A stretch of DNA of 46,300 nucleotides, taken from contig JAJACG010000010.1 in assembly GCA_022601635.1 (NCBI GenBank), positions 1 to 46,300 on the forward strand, given 5' to 3'. The position numbers and the translations under genes were made by a program. The stretch comes from Chlamydiales bacterium (GTDB lineage: Bacteria > Chlamydiota > Chlamydiia > Chlamydiales > JAAKFR01). Positions within the stretch are counted from its first letter, which is position 1, and each line of letters starts with the position of its first letter. The notes under the pieces are model-generated. The model worked only from the letters and a program-made list of their open reading frames with translations, made no database searches and was not told the origin of the DNA. Shown piece after piece: positions 25,745 to 33,687 of this stretch.

Positions 25745-25766
25745 GTGGTGTAGCCACCACTTGAGT
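25729..25766 (-). terminator. Rho-independent terminator of the CT847-849-type genes
   Basis: Perfect 12-bp stem (ACTCAAGTGGTG / CACCACTTGAGT) with loop GCTA on the minus strand, followed by TTATTTTTTTTGTC. It faces transcription coming from 26509-25982. Confidence 0.8.
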
Positions 25767-25784
25767 CTCCATACCGTTGGGGGA

Positions 25785-25847
25785 AAATTTAGAGCCGAAT
25801 CAAAAATTCTGATGAAATCTGCCAAACGGTAGTTAATCAGTATCTCC
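25785..25847 (+). repeat. Half palindromic repeat, copy 7 (right half, subfamily beta)
   Basis: Only the right arm is present: CCGAATCAAAAATTCTGATG then GCCAAACGGTAGTTAATC to ATCTCC. It is truncated close to where the central hairpin would be. The remaining 25848-25981 holds no gene I can support. Confidence 0.82.
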
Positions 25848-25981
25848 CTAACAGGAAAACGCGCTCTTTTGGGGATTTTGTTGCAAGTTGATCGATCTCG
25901 AGCGCAGACAGTGTAAACAAACACGACAAGCGAGAGAGCGGTCAAATCGTGGCAAAATCAGCCAAAAGCATTCTAAGCTTG

Positions 25982-26509
25982 TTACCTTCCTGATACTACG
26001 CTGGCTAGCTGGGATACCTGGTTCAAGAGACCAGCCGCCTGCTGCAGCTGCTGAACCACCGCATTAACATCAGCTCCCATCGAACTCTGTCTTTGCTGCA
26101 CCTCTAACTTGTCATTTCCATACTGACCCTGAACCATACTACGACGCGCATCCAAACTCTCATTCTGCGTCTGCATATTCTCAATCGCCTCAGTCAGCTT
26201 GTCTCCCTTCAAACTCTTGTCAATTGATGCATAATCATCCATTCCAGCCAAAGTCTTGTTCAAACCACTCATCTGAACCGAAAGCGCTGCCACAGATTGA
26301 CTCTCAACTTGAACCGTCTTCTGATCCAAAATACGCTGGTCTTGCATCGCCATCAAGGCAACTAAAATCGCATTCAAATGCGCCGCACCATGATGCTCAA
26401 CCGGTACCTGCTTCTTGTCGTCACCCTTGTGAATCGCTTCATGCAGGTGATCCGACCTCTTAGCTGACTCGCGACTAAGCTGTGACTCTGTTATTGCTAT
26501 GTGTGCCAT
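25982..26509 (-). CDS. CT847-849-type candidate secreted protein 1
   Basis: 175 residues, helical, Gln-rich. An N-terminal polar region (1-40) is followed by one moderately hydrophobic segment (LNAILVALMAMQ, about 45-56), then coiled-coil-like helices with a C-terminal QQLQQAAGLLNQV segment. The same plan is seen in the proteins at 26528 and 27277, and by position the trio matches CT847-CT849 (I recall CT847 as a type III effector and the family as DUF720). It starts 18 bp after the 26528 gene (operon) with CAGGAGAAA before ATG and is followed by a strong terminator. Confidence 0.75.
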   Translation of the reverse strand: MAHIAITESQLSRESAKRSDHLHEAIHKGDDKKQVPVEHHGAAHLNAILVALMAMQDQRILDQKTVQVESQSVAALSVQMSGLNKTLAGMDDYASIDKSLKGDKLTEAIENMQTQNESLDARRSMVQGQYGNDKLEVQQRQSSMGADVNAVVQQLQQAAGLLNQVSQLASVVSGR

Positions 26510-26527
26510 ATTTCTCCTGCCTTATGT

Positions 26528-27010
26528 TTAACTTCTTCCATCCATCTTGACGATCTGTGCGCCTTCCGACAGATAGGTCTTCAATACAAACGATACTACC
26601 GATGATGCCTGCTGAACCTCGTTCGTCTCCTGCGAAGACTCAGACATCAATACGTGCGCCGTCTGTCTCAATGTAATCAATACATCCTCAAAGTTCGAAC
26701 GAACAGAGTTTAACTGCTGGTTCAAAGCATTGTCATGCTGAAGCTCAGCATTTGTGGCATTTGTATCAGGAATTACGTTGTGAATCTCCTTCACAGCATT
26801 CTCAATCCTGTTCTGCTCTGCCGCACTACCCTCAAGCTGATCAGCTTTTACCTTAAGGTTAGCTTTATGTAACTTTAGACCCTCAATCAAGAGAATCATG
26901 ATTGCCTCTTCTGGTAGGGTCTTACCATTACCACCAAAAGCGCTATGATCTACTGGAGCACCCCCACGAACATCTGAACCAGGAGCGACTGAACCTACTG
27001 CTGCTGTCAT
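26528..27010 (-). CDS. CT847-849-type candidate secreted protein 2
   Basis: 160 residues. The N-terminus is a Gly/Ser/Ala-rich disordered stretch of ~30 residues, as expected of type III substrates. It is followed by a hydrophobic helix (EEAIMILLIEGLKLHK, about 34-49) and long amphipathic helices (FEDVLITLRQTAHVLM near 111-126). Same layout as its neighbours. It has its own promoter, nearly identical to that of the 27277 gene, and GGAGGAAG before ATG. Probably cotranscribed with the 25982 gene. Function unknown. Confidence 0.75.
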   Translation of the reverse strand: MTAAVGSVAPGSDVRGGAPVDHSAFGGNGKTLPEEAIMILLIEGLKLHKANLKVKADQLEGSAAEQNRIENAVKEIHNVIPDTNATNAELQHDNALNQQLNSVRSNFEDVLITLRQTAHVLMSESSQETNEVQQASSVVSFVLKTYLSEGAQIVKMDGRS

Positions 27011-27044
27011 CTATTCTTCCTCCACTTTGTTAAAAGATGCTACC

Positions 27045-27073
27045 ATTATATCAAATAAATACTTTAAAATCAA
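27045..27073 (-). promoter_or_regulatory. Promoter of CT847-849-type gene 2
   Basis: Minus strand TTGATT (27073-27068), 17-nt spacer, perfect TATAAT (27050-27045). The spacer ATTTATTTG stretch closely matches the promoter at 27877-27905. Confidence 0.7.
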
Positions 27074-27104
27074 CAACTTCATTAAGAATGTTTAATATTC
27101 TTAA

Positions 27105-27265
27105 GGAGATATTGATTAACTACCGTTTGGCAGATTTTCTCCGAATTTTTGATTCGGCTAAATTCGGAGGCGAGCGCTAACCACTTGCTGGTTAGACGAG
27201 TCAAGAATGACACCGAATCAAAAATTGTGACGGAAGATGCCGGATGGGAGTTAATCAATATCTCC
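27105..27265 (-). repeat. Palindromic repeat, copy 8 (subfamily beta, minus orientation)
   Basis: Reads GGAGATATTGATTAACT ... AGTTAATCAATATCTCC, flanked on both sides by TTAA. Inner arms TTTTTGATTCGG and CCGAATCAAAAA are complementary. Central hairpin CTAACCACTTGCTGGTTAG. It lies 12 bp from the 3' end of the 27277 gene and about 30 bp upstream of the promoter of the next gene. Confidence 0.9.
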
Positions 27266-27276
27266 TTAACGGTCTA

Positions 27277-27843
27277 TTAACTTCTTGTCATCAGGGCGTT
27301 GACCGTCAATTGTTGTAGCTTTATGAGAAGGTTAATTCCCTGTTCCTCGGCCTGTTCTACAGCATTTACATCAACATTCAAGCGCGTTTCAGGTGCCTGA
27401 GCCGCATTTTGAAGCTCACCAAAGCTGTTGGCGATCTGCTCCTTCTGAGCACCTCTACGCTTCAACTCCTGAGCACACTCAGCACCAGTCAGCTGGTGTC
27501 TTTTATGGGCGTGATGGATGTAGCTCGTATAGTCATATTTATGGATCAAAGAAGGGGTATTGTGTGTTATTTTCTGGACCGTCGTATAGTCTGTCTCAAA
27601 GACTAGGTTAAAATTCTGCATAGCGCGCTCACGAGCGTTAAGATTCTGCATTCGAGCTCCCTGAGAAGCAAGCTCCTTCTCATCTTGAGCCGTTGATTTT
27701 GTTCTAGCATCAGCTGTCTCCTGTAATAAGACTGCGCAAAGGGCAATCAAACAGGGCTTATGTTGATCCTTTCCTCCCTCTGTACTAGGGACAATCGGGC
27801 TCGAACCTCCAACTCTAGGCTGATCTGGATTAATGATTGTCAT
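27277..27843 (-). CDS. CT847-849-type candidate secreted protein 3
   Basis: 188 residues. Disordered polar N-terminus (Pro, Ser, Gly, 1-27), hydrophobic segment (PCLIALCAVLLQ, about 30-41), long helices and a C-terminal LLIKLQQLTVNALM helix, the same plan as the two downstream genes. A His/Tyr-rich part (SYIHHAHKRHQ, about 106-116) is peculiar to it. AAGGAGAG precedes ATG and a near-consensus promoter lies upstream. By order it matches CT849. Candidate type III substrate; not demonstrated. Confidence 0.75.
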   Translation of the reverse strand: MTIINPDQPRVGGSSPIVPSTEGGKDQHKPCLIALCAVLLQETADARTKSTAQDEKELASQGARMQNLNARERAMQNFNLVFETDYTTVQKITHNTPSLIHKYDYTSYIHHAHKRHQLTGAECAQELKRRGAQKEQIANSFGELQNAAQAPETRLNVDVNAVEQAEEQGINLLIKLQQLTVNALMTRS

Positions 27844-27876
27844 GATGCTCTCCTTAGCAAAAAATAATCTGGTATC

Positions 27877-27905
27877 ATTATAGCAAATAAAATCTTAAAT
27901 ATCAA
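27877..27905 (-). promoter_or_regulatory. Promoter of CT847-849-type gene 3
   Basis: Minus strand TTGATA (27905-27900), 17-nt spacer, perfect TATAAT (27882-27877). One of the best sigma70-type promoters in the window. Confidence 0.72.
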
Positions 27906-27955
27906 GGAGTTTTGTAAATATTTATTAACAATTCTAACAGCACTTTAATATTTGG

Positions 27956-28398
27956 ATGTGCCACACTATATCTATTATATCATTGAATTTAGATGGTTTA
28001 AGAATTTCCAATCTTCATGAAATGGGGTTTGATATTAATGAGTTTGACTTAGACTTGGCCTTGGAGGGTAGTGTAGAGCTGCTGTCTTTACAGGAGCTTA
28101 TTGCTGCGCAGAAGCAAGCGGGGGCTGTTTCTATTGAGAGCCTTTTGGCTAGGGATATCCCTTGGTATATCCAGCTGCTATTTTAGGAGTTACATTCAGA
28201 AGCAAAAGAGCTATCAGCTACGGCTATGCCAGATTTTACCGATCTCAATCCATCCCTATTTAATGCAGCTTCAGCTGTATCCGCTGCTTTAACAGCATGC
28301 CAAGAGTGCCAGATAATCTTCCTATACCCCTGTCACTACTGCAATCACATAAGAGATTTGCATCAGCTCACATTTCCACTGACTGTACGTGATCATAG
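27956..28398 (+). pseudogene. Decayed reading frame interrupted by TAG
   Basis: One plus-strand frame runs from about 27956 (ATG 28022 is another possible start) to the repeat at 28399 with a single in-frame stop, TAG at 28184-28186. The first part is acidic and helical (NEFDLDLALEGSVELLSL ...). The second contains SLFNAASAVSAALTACQ and a Cys/His cluster (CHYCNH). No Shine-Dalgarno is visible and no family is recognised. The coding-like composition on both sides of the TAG suggests a former gene of ~140 codons whose 3' end merges into the repeat. Confidence 0.4.
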
Positions 28399-28547
28399 GG
28401 AGACACTGAACAACTCCTTCACCCGATCTTCCGACAATCTTTCTATCGAGACATTGTTCTCGCCTCGACTAACCCGCAAGGGGTTAGACGTTCGGCTCCG
28501 AACTTTCCCTCGATAGAAATCTTGCCGAAATCTCTGGCAAAGTACTT
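28399..28547 (+). repeat. Palindromic repeat, copy 9 (subfamily alpha, right end lost)
   Basis: Begins GGAGACACTGAACAACTCC. Inner arms CTTTCTATCGAG and CTCGATAGAAAT. Central hairpin CTAACCCGCAAGGGGTTAG. The last ~15 nt of the right terminus are missing where copy 10 begins. Confidence 0.88.
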
Positions 28548-28549
28548 AT

Positions 28550-28710
28550 GGAGACACTGAATAACTCCCGTCCGCCATCTTCCGCCACAATTTTCGATTC
28601 GGTATCATTCTCGACTCGTCTAACCAGCAAGTGGTTAGCGCTCGTCTCCGAATTTAGCCGAATCAAAAATTCTGATGAAATCTATCAAACGGTAGTTAAT
28701 CAGTATCTCC
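28550..28710 (+). repeat. Palindromic repeat, copy 10 (subfamily beta)
   Basis: Begins GGAGACACTGAATAACTCC, ends AGTTAATCAGTATCTCC. Inner arms TTTTCGATTCGG and CCGAATCAAAAA. Its right terminus encodes the last residues and stop of astB (GDTD*). Confidence 0.9.
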
Positions 28711-29898
28711 ATAGGCAGGGCCAGCAGTTTGTAGTTGAAGTGCGGCCATTACGCTTAGATGAAGCTTCTCCACTTCAGTTAAAAGCTGAGGCTGCCGCAG
28801 ATTTTGAAGAGTCAATGAGTCAGGATAGTGAGAGCAGATCTGTTTGAGCTCTTCATACAGCTTCTGCGTCAAGAGAATCGGTTTGTGAATCGATCTTTTT
28901 TCTTCAGCGGTTAGCTGCACTCTTAATCTTAGGCAGGCGGGTCCGCCTCCATTTTGCATACTTTGAGAGAGGTCAACAAAGAACGTTTCATCAAAAGGCA
29001 GGAAGCTTAGATCGAGCTTCTCACACTCAAGTGGCGCGATCAAAATGCGCTTTCCATCTCTTTCAAGAATTTGTGAGTTAAAGAGGTAGCTTTTGACCGC
29101 TATTTCAAGTGGCAGCTGCTTATTTGTGACAACCACAGTTTCACAATCAAGAGAGGGCGGCTTCTCATAGGCATCCTCATGGTAGATCAGAAGATTGCCG
29201 CAGCCCATTGCAATCACATCGTTGTGAAAGACCCCAGCATCAATCGCCTTTTGGCTCTGCTTTGCCAATATGGCAGAAACTTTGTGGTTGCGGATGATCG
29301 CTTCCGATGCCTCTTTCACCTGGCGCGCTGGGAAATGGCCGCTCTTTTTTTGGTAGAGCTCTCGTCCATAGACAAAGAGGTGGGCGGAGTTGAGGCGGAT
29401 GTGGTTGGCAGCTCCCTCATCTCCAAGAAAAGGGGGGAGTGGTCTGTGCACCTCAGCAAAGGGAAAGATCTCCTTAAAGAGTCTATAGTTGTAATTCGCC
29501 TCAATCGCACGGTGCGGCTGACTCGCCATATTGGCTGGTGTGATGTGCAGCTTGCCATCAGTATTGTCAAAAGAGGGGGTGATGGTTGCTGAGTTTGCCG
29601 TCCACATGCTGGCAGAGGAGCAGGCAATCGCCAGCAATTGATCATCAACCTCTTCAATCTTCTTATAGCCCAAACGATGCAGAAGTGGCCAGAAGGGGCG
29701 TGGGTGGGGAGGTAAAACAGCCTGTTTTGCGCCAAGGTCCATCATCAGCTTCATCTTTTCCAATCCCTGAAGCGCAGCAGCTTTTGGATTGGAGCGCACA
29801 TTGGAGTGCTCCATCGAGGCGCGATTGCCAAAGGCGAGGCCTCCATAGAAGTGGGTTGGCCCCACAAGGCCGTCGAAATTTATTTGGCTGTAGGACAC
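28696..29898 (-). CDS. astB: N-succinylarginine dihydrolase
   Basis: Second step of the AST pathway: hydrolyses N2-succinylarginine to N2-succinylornithine, releasing ammonia and CO2. The 400-residue protein (E. coli 447) keeps the start INFDGLVGPTHFYGGLA, GDEGAANH (catalytic Glu), FHNDVIA (catalytic His) and NGGGPACLRLR (catalytic Cys). Internal loops are shorter than in E. coli. The final residues GDTD and the TAA are encoded by the end of repeat copy 10, so the native C-terminus has probably been replaced. Last gene of the operon, overlapping astD by 19 bp. Confidence 0.95.
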   Translation of the reverse strand: MSYSQINFDGLVGPTHFYGGLAFGNRASMEHSNVRSNPKAAALQGLEKMKLMMDLGAKQAVLPPHPRPFWPLLHRLGYKKIEEVDDQLLAIACSSASMWTANSATITPSFDNTDGKLHITPANMASQPHRAIEANYNYRLFKEIFPFAEVHRPLPPFLGDEGAANHIRLNSAHLFVYGRELYQKKSGHFPARQVKEASEAIIRNHKVSAILAKQSQKAIDAGVFHNDVIAMGCGNLLIYHEDAYEKPPSLDCETVVVTNKQLPLEIAVKSYLFNSQILERDGKRILIAPLECEKLDLSFLPFDETFFVDLSQSMQNGGGPACLRLRVQLTAEEKRSIHKPILLTQKLYEELKQICSHYPDSLTLQNLRQPQLLTEVEKLHLSVMAALQLQTAGPAYGDTD

Positions 29899-31337
29899 AT
29901 CAAACCTGGGTTCATCGTTTCAGGCAGCTCTAACTTCGCCTTTGAGGTGCTCGCCACAGGATAGGTGCAGTAGTCCACCGCGTAGTAGGCGGTCGGATGG
30001 TGGTTACCCGAGATCCCAACACCCCCAAAGGGTGCACGAGAAGAGGCTCCCACTGTTGGTAGATTCCAGTTGACCACACCAGCATAACTCTGCTCCAAAA
30101 AGCGGTTATATTCCGCCTGATCATCACTCAAAATGCTGGCAGAAAGACCGTAGCGTGTATTGTTTGCCTCAGCGATTGCCTCATCAAGGGATTTGACGTG
30201 GATCACTTTTAGAAGGGGGCCAAAGTGTTCACGATCGGCATGGGGGGTTCCAGTCACATCGATGATTCCAGGCGTAAGGAAGGGCAGTTTGTGATCCAGC
30301 TCGCGCATGCGCAGAAGTGGCTTGCCTCCCACATCGATCAGCTGCTCTTCCAAGCTCATGATCTCTTTTTTTGCTTCGTTGTGGATCAAAGGACCCATGA
30401 AGGGCTCTGGCCTCTCACTTGCAGGGCCAATTTTTATCGCAGCTGCCTGATTGACTAGCTCATCGACAAAGGTTGGATTGTCGATCACAATCAGTCGTCT
30501 GGCACAGGCGCATCGCTGACCTGTTGTGATGAAGGCTGAGACTAAGCTCATATAGAGCGCTGCCTTTTGATCTTGCACCTTGGAAACAATCAGTGGGTTG
30601 TTGCCACCAAGCTCCAAAGCTAGAATGCGACCCACCTCTTTTTGAAAGGCCTTTTGGATCTGTAGCCCTACTTTATGGCTGCCAGTGAAAAGCAGACCAT
30701 CCAGGTCGGGATGCTCAACAAGTGCTTTGCCTGTTGTCGCTTTTCCCTGTAGGTAGTTGAAAACTCCTTTGGGAAGGCCAGATTGTGACCAGAGCTCAGC
30801 TAGGAATTGACCCACTTTGGGGGTAAAATCGCTTCCCTTGACTACAACAGTATTGCCACTGATCAAGGCGGGGACGATATGCCCGTTGGGCAGGTGACCA
30901 GGAAAGTTGAAAGGGGAGAAGACAGCTAAAACACCTTGAGGCTTATGATGGGTTGACAGGACTTGATCCTCTCCACCTCTTCTCGCTTGGCAGCGCTCTT
31001 GGTAGGATTCAATTGTAATGGGGACTTTATTAAGCATAGCAGAGACCTCTGTTAGCGCCTCCCAGTGCGGCTTGCCCACCTCTTCGGCAAGCAGTGCTGC
31101 AAATTCTCGTCTCTTGTTTTCGAGCTCTTTGGCAAAGGCGCGCAAGCAGTCAATGCGCTGTTGCACAGTGAAGGCACGCCAAGAAAAAAAGGCCTCCTTG
31201 GCCGCTAAAACAGCTAGATTGACCTCTGAGGAATTAGCCTCTTTGCCCTCCCAAATGATCTCCATTGTAGCGGGGTTATGTGATGTGAATCTCTCTCCCT
31301 CTCCAACAATCCACTCTCCATTGATATAGTGCTTCAT
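29880..31337 (-). CDS. astD: N-succinylglutamate 5-semialdehyde dehydrogenase
   Basis: NAD-dependent oxidation of N-succinylglutamate semialdehyde to N-succinylglutamate (fourth AST step). 485 residues, normal. Aldehyde dehydrogenase signatures: FSPFNFPGHLPNGH, the glycine motif in FTGSHKVG, catalytic Glu in LELGGNNPLIV, and catalytic Cys in TTGQRCACARRL. It starts in a 4-bp overlap with astA and ends overlapping astB. The context of astA and astB makes the substrate assignment firm relative to other ALDHs. Confidence 0.95.
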   Translation of the reverse strand: MKHYINGEWIVGEGERFTSHNPATMEIIWEGKEANSSEVNLAVLAAKEAFFSWRAFTVQQRIDCLRAFAKELENKRREFAALLAEEVGKPHWEALTEVSAMLNKVPITIESYQERCQARRGGEDQVLSTHHKPQGVLAVFSPFNFPGHLPNGHIVPALISGNTVVVKGSDFTPKVGQFLAELWSQSGLPKGVFNYLQGKATTGKALVEHPDLDGLLFTGSHKVGLQIQKAFQKEVGRILALELGGNNPLIVSKVQDQKAALYMSLVSAFITTGQRCACARRLIVIDNPTFVDELVNQAAAIKIGPASERPEPFMGPLIHNEAKKEIMSLEEQLIDVGGKPLLRMRELDHKLPFLTPGIIDVTGTPHADREHFGPLLKVIHVKSLDEAIAEANNTRYGLSASILSDDQAEYNRFLEQSYAGVVNWNLPTVGASSRAPFGGVGISGNHHPTAYYAVDYCTYPVASTSKAKLELPETMNPGLMCPTAK

Positions 31338-32344
31338 AGTGCCAAATACCTCACCTTATCTCCCTCTTTTATCTTGAGCCTTGCTGCTGTCTCTTTGCTA
31401 ATCACTACCTCTTCACCCATCTCCTGTATAGAGGCCACCGTGGCGCGAAAATCGAGATTGAGGTTGCAGATCAAAAACTCTTCTAGCTTATTCAGCTTGC
31501 CAATGCGTACTATTGCTTCTCGACTCTGCTCAATTGCTTTGATCGAATCGCGCGCTGCATAGAGATGAGGCCCAGCATCAAAGATATCGCAGTAGGGGCT
31601 GATTGAAAAGCCCTCCTTTTCAAGAAGCAGGCGCGCTGGCACTGTGTTGCGGTGTGGCGTGCGGATCACCTTCTGCGCTCGTTTTGGTAGCATAGCTGGG
31701 TAAATAGGAGAGCGCGGAAAGAGTTCGGTAATTGCGTTGGGATGGTTGACACGCAAGAAGTCAGCCTCATCAAAATTAATTCCGTAGAATTTACTTCCAA
31801 CAGCATCCCAAAAGGGACTTCCCTTCTTATCTGAGACTCCGCGTAGCTGTGCCAAAATCACCTTGCTGAATCGACTAGGAAAGACGCTCATAAATAAGAA
31901 ACGGCAATAAGAGAGCAGTCTGCCCAGGTGGCGCTTGCGGAATCGGCTTTCCAAAAAGAGCGTGCCTACTTCAGTTGGTAGCGATTTGATCGTCTGAAAA
32001 TCTAAAATCTGCATCTCATATTCCAAGCTGAGATAGTCACAGCGCTGAATCTGAGAACTCAAACCATAGACAAAGAAGGGCTCCGATTTGCCAATGGCCG
32101 TCTTAATGCCGCTCACCCCAATCACATGGTCATTGTATTGCAAAACAAAGATATAGTGCGCCTCCTCCATCGGATTACCCTGCCCTGCAAAAGCCTCCTG
32201 CGACTGCCTCAATTTTTTGGCCAAAAGCTTTTCATCTTGTGGCAAAGAGGTGATGCCTGAAGAGCGTACACGTGCAAAGTGCATCAAGTGAGGGAGATCC
32301 TTTAGAGTAGAGGGGCGTATATAGAATTTCAAGCGGTCAAGCAC
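31334..32344 (-). CDS. astA: Arginine N-succinyltransferase
   Basis: First AST step: transfers succinyl from succinyl-CoA to the alpha-amino group of arginine. 336 residues, the normal length. The N-terminus FYIRPSTLKDLPHLM and TSLPQDEKLLAKKL match the family, as do LFLESRFRKRHLGRLLSY and FPRSPIYPAMLP. GNAT-like fold. Overlaps the aminotransferase gene by 16 bp and astD by 4 bp, so translation is coupled through the operon. Confidence 0.94.
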   Translation of the reverse strand: MLDRLKFYIRPSTLKDLPHLMHFARVRSSGITSLPQDEKLLAKKLRQSQEAFAGQGNPMEEAHYIFVLQYNDHVIGVSGIKTAIGKSEPFFVYGLSSQIQRCDYLSLEYEMQILDFQTIKSLPTEVGTLFLESRFRKRHLGRLLSYCRFLFMSVFPSRFSKVILAQLRGVSDKKGSPFWDAVGSKFYGINFDEADFLRVNHPNAITELFPRSPIYPAMLPKRAQKVIRTPHRNTVPARLLLEKEGFSISPYCDIFDAGPHLYAARDSIKAIEQSREAIVRIGKLNKLEEFLICNLNLDFRATVASIQEMGEEVVISKETAARLKIKEGDKVRYLAL

Positions 32345-33687
32345 TCCTCAAATATAGCTGTAATCACATCGATGTCCTCCGCACGTATACCTCCAGCTGG
32401 CAGTAAAAAACGTAGCCTTGTTGGATTTTTGCCTGCCAAGAAGGTGATTAGTCCAGCATCAAAGAGGCGATGGATCAGATCGATCACCCTTGCATGATCA
32501 CCACCATAGGGGGTACAGGCAATCATCATTCCCGATCCATAGGGGCCTGTGAGTAGATCTCCATGACGCTCTTCAATCGCTTTAAGGTTGTCAACAAACT
32601 GCTTACGCAGTTGCATGTTGCGCCCATTAATTCCAAAATAGCCGTCGTTCAGCAGATTGTCCAAAATGACATGCGAGCAGCGAATCGCGCTAGTTGAACT
32701 AGTGAATGTCTGAGAAAGGAGACCCGGTTTGGGCTTGAACTCTTTAGAAAAAAGAGTGGCACACACCTGTGATAGCTTGCCCATACAGACCACATCAACA
32801 TACTCTTCAAGTCCATAGTGTTGGAAGGCAAAAGGATGCGTGGTACGACCAAAAGTTTGTACCTCATCGACCAGAAGGGGAATGTCTGCCTCTTTGAGCA
32901 TTTTGGCGAGGCCGAGGAAAAACTCATTACTACCAGGATAAAAGCCATTTTCCCCCTGAATCAGCTCCATGCACATCCCCGCATATTTGCCAGGGTGGCG
33001 ACTCAAAAAGATTTCCAAAGTTTTGAGCGCGCGACGCACACTCTTTTGTGGCTTCTTCCAGTCATAGAAGGGGATGTAATCAACATGCAGGTGGGCAGGT
33101 AATCCCTCTCTATAGTGCGGCTTGTCGGTAATGCTAGAAAGTGCGAGCGTACGACCCATGAAGCAGCCCTCAAAAGCGAGAATGCGATGCGCTGGAGCTT
33201 TTTTCTGAAACAGAAGCTTAAGCGCATTCTCATTAGCCATCGCTCCCGAAGTGGTGAGCAAACAGTGAGCCATTCCAGACGCTTTGAGAATCAACTCACA
33301 AAGAGCAACAGAATCGCGATTCTGCATCAAATTGCCCTGCATCGGAATGTTTTGCAACGCAGCATCCAAAGAGGCCTCGATCAAAGCTGGGTGGCCATGG
33401 CCAAAGTGCACTCCAATTCCATTGATACAGTCATACTTCACACTGCCATCTGCCAGCTCCACCAATGCACCATTTCCAGCGCCACTGCCAATCAAAGGAA
33501 AGAAGAGGTTTTGACCGCGATGCTCTGTCATAGCTGCCAAAATCTCACTATAGCACACCTTCTCCTCATTTTTGGCTGGGGCGACCCCAGTCAGCCTCCC
33601 ATTGTATTTCGAAACCTGCTTCAAGATCTTCGCTTTCGCTTTGATGATTTCAGGACAGTTTTGTATCGCATCTGCAATCAATGTCAT
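32329..33687 (-). CDS. Class III aminotransferase, probable succinylornithine transaminase
   Basis: PLP aminotransferase of the ornithine/lysine/GABA class, 452 residues. Motifs: TTSGAMANENALKLL (PLP phosphate binding), ELIQGENGF, LLVDEVQTFGRT (Asp contacting the PLP nitrogen) and MGKLSQ (Schiff-base Lys). Between astA and the M20 hydrolase it most likely does the AstC step (N-succinylornithine to its semialdehyde). The sequence looks closer to lysine 6-aminotransferase/4-aminobutyrate types than to ArgD/AstC and is longer than AstC (~406), so the role rests on context. Overlaps both neighbours. Confidence 0.85.
   Translation of the reverse strand: MTLIADAIQNCPEIIKAKAKILKQVSKYNGRLTGVAPAKNEEKVCYSEILAAMTEHRGQNLFFPLIGSGAGNGALVELADGSVKYDCINGIGVHFGHGHPALIEASLDAALQNIPMQGNLMQNRDSVALCELILKASGMAHCLLTTSGAMANENALKLLFQKKAPAHRILAFEGCFMGRTLALSSITDKPHYREGLPAHLHVDYIPFYDWKKPQKSVRRALKTLEIFLSRHPGKYAGMCMELIQGENGFYPGSNEFFLGLAKMLKEADIPLLVDEVQTFGRTTHPFAFQHYGLEEYVDVVCMGKLSQVCATLFSKEFKPKPGLLSQTFTSSTSAIRCSHVILDNLLNDGYFGINGRNMQLRKQFVDNLKAIEERHGDLLTGPYGSGMMIACTPYGGDHARVIDLIHRLFDAGLITFLAGKNPTRLRFLLPAGGIRAEDIDVITAIFEECLTA

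Noticed and set aside
25718-25945. Minus-strand open frame of 75 codons
   Set aside because: It consists of a half repeat, a terminator and unassigned DNA; no start signal.
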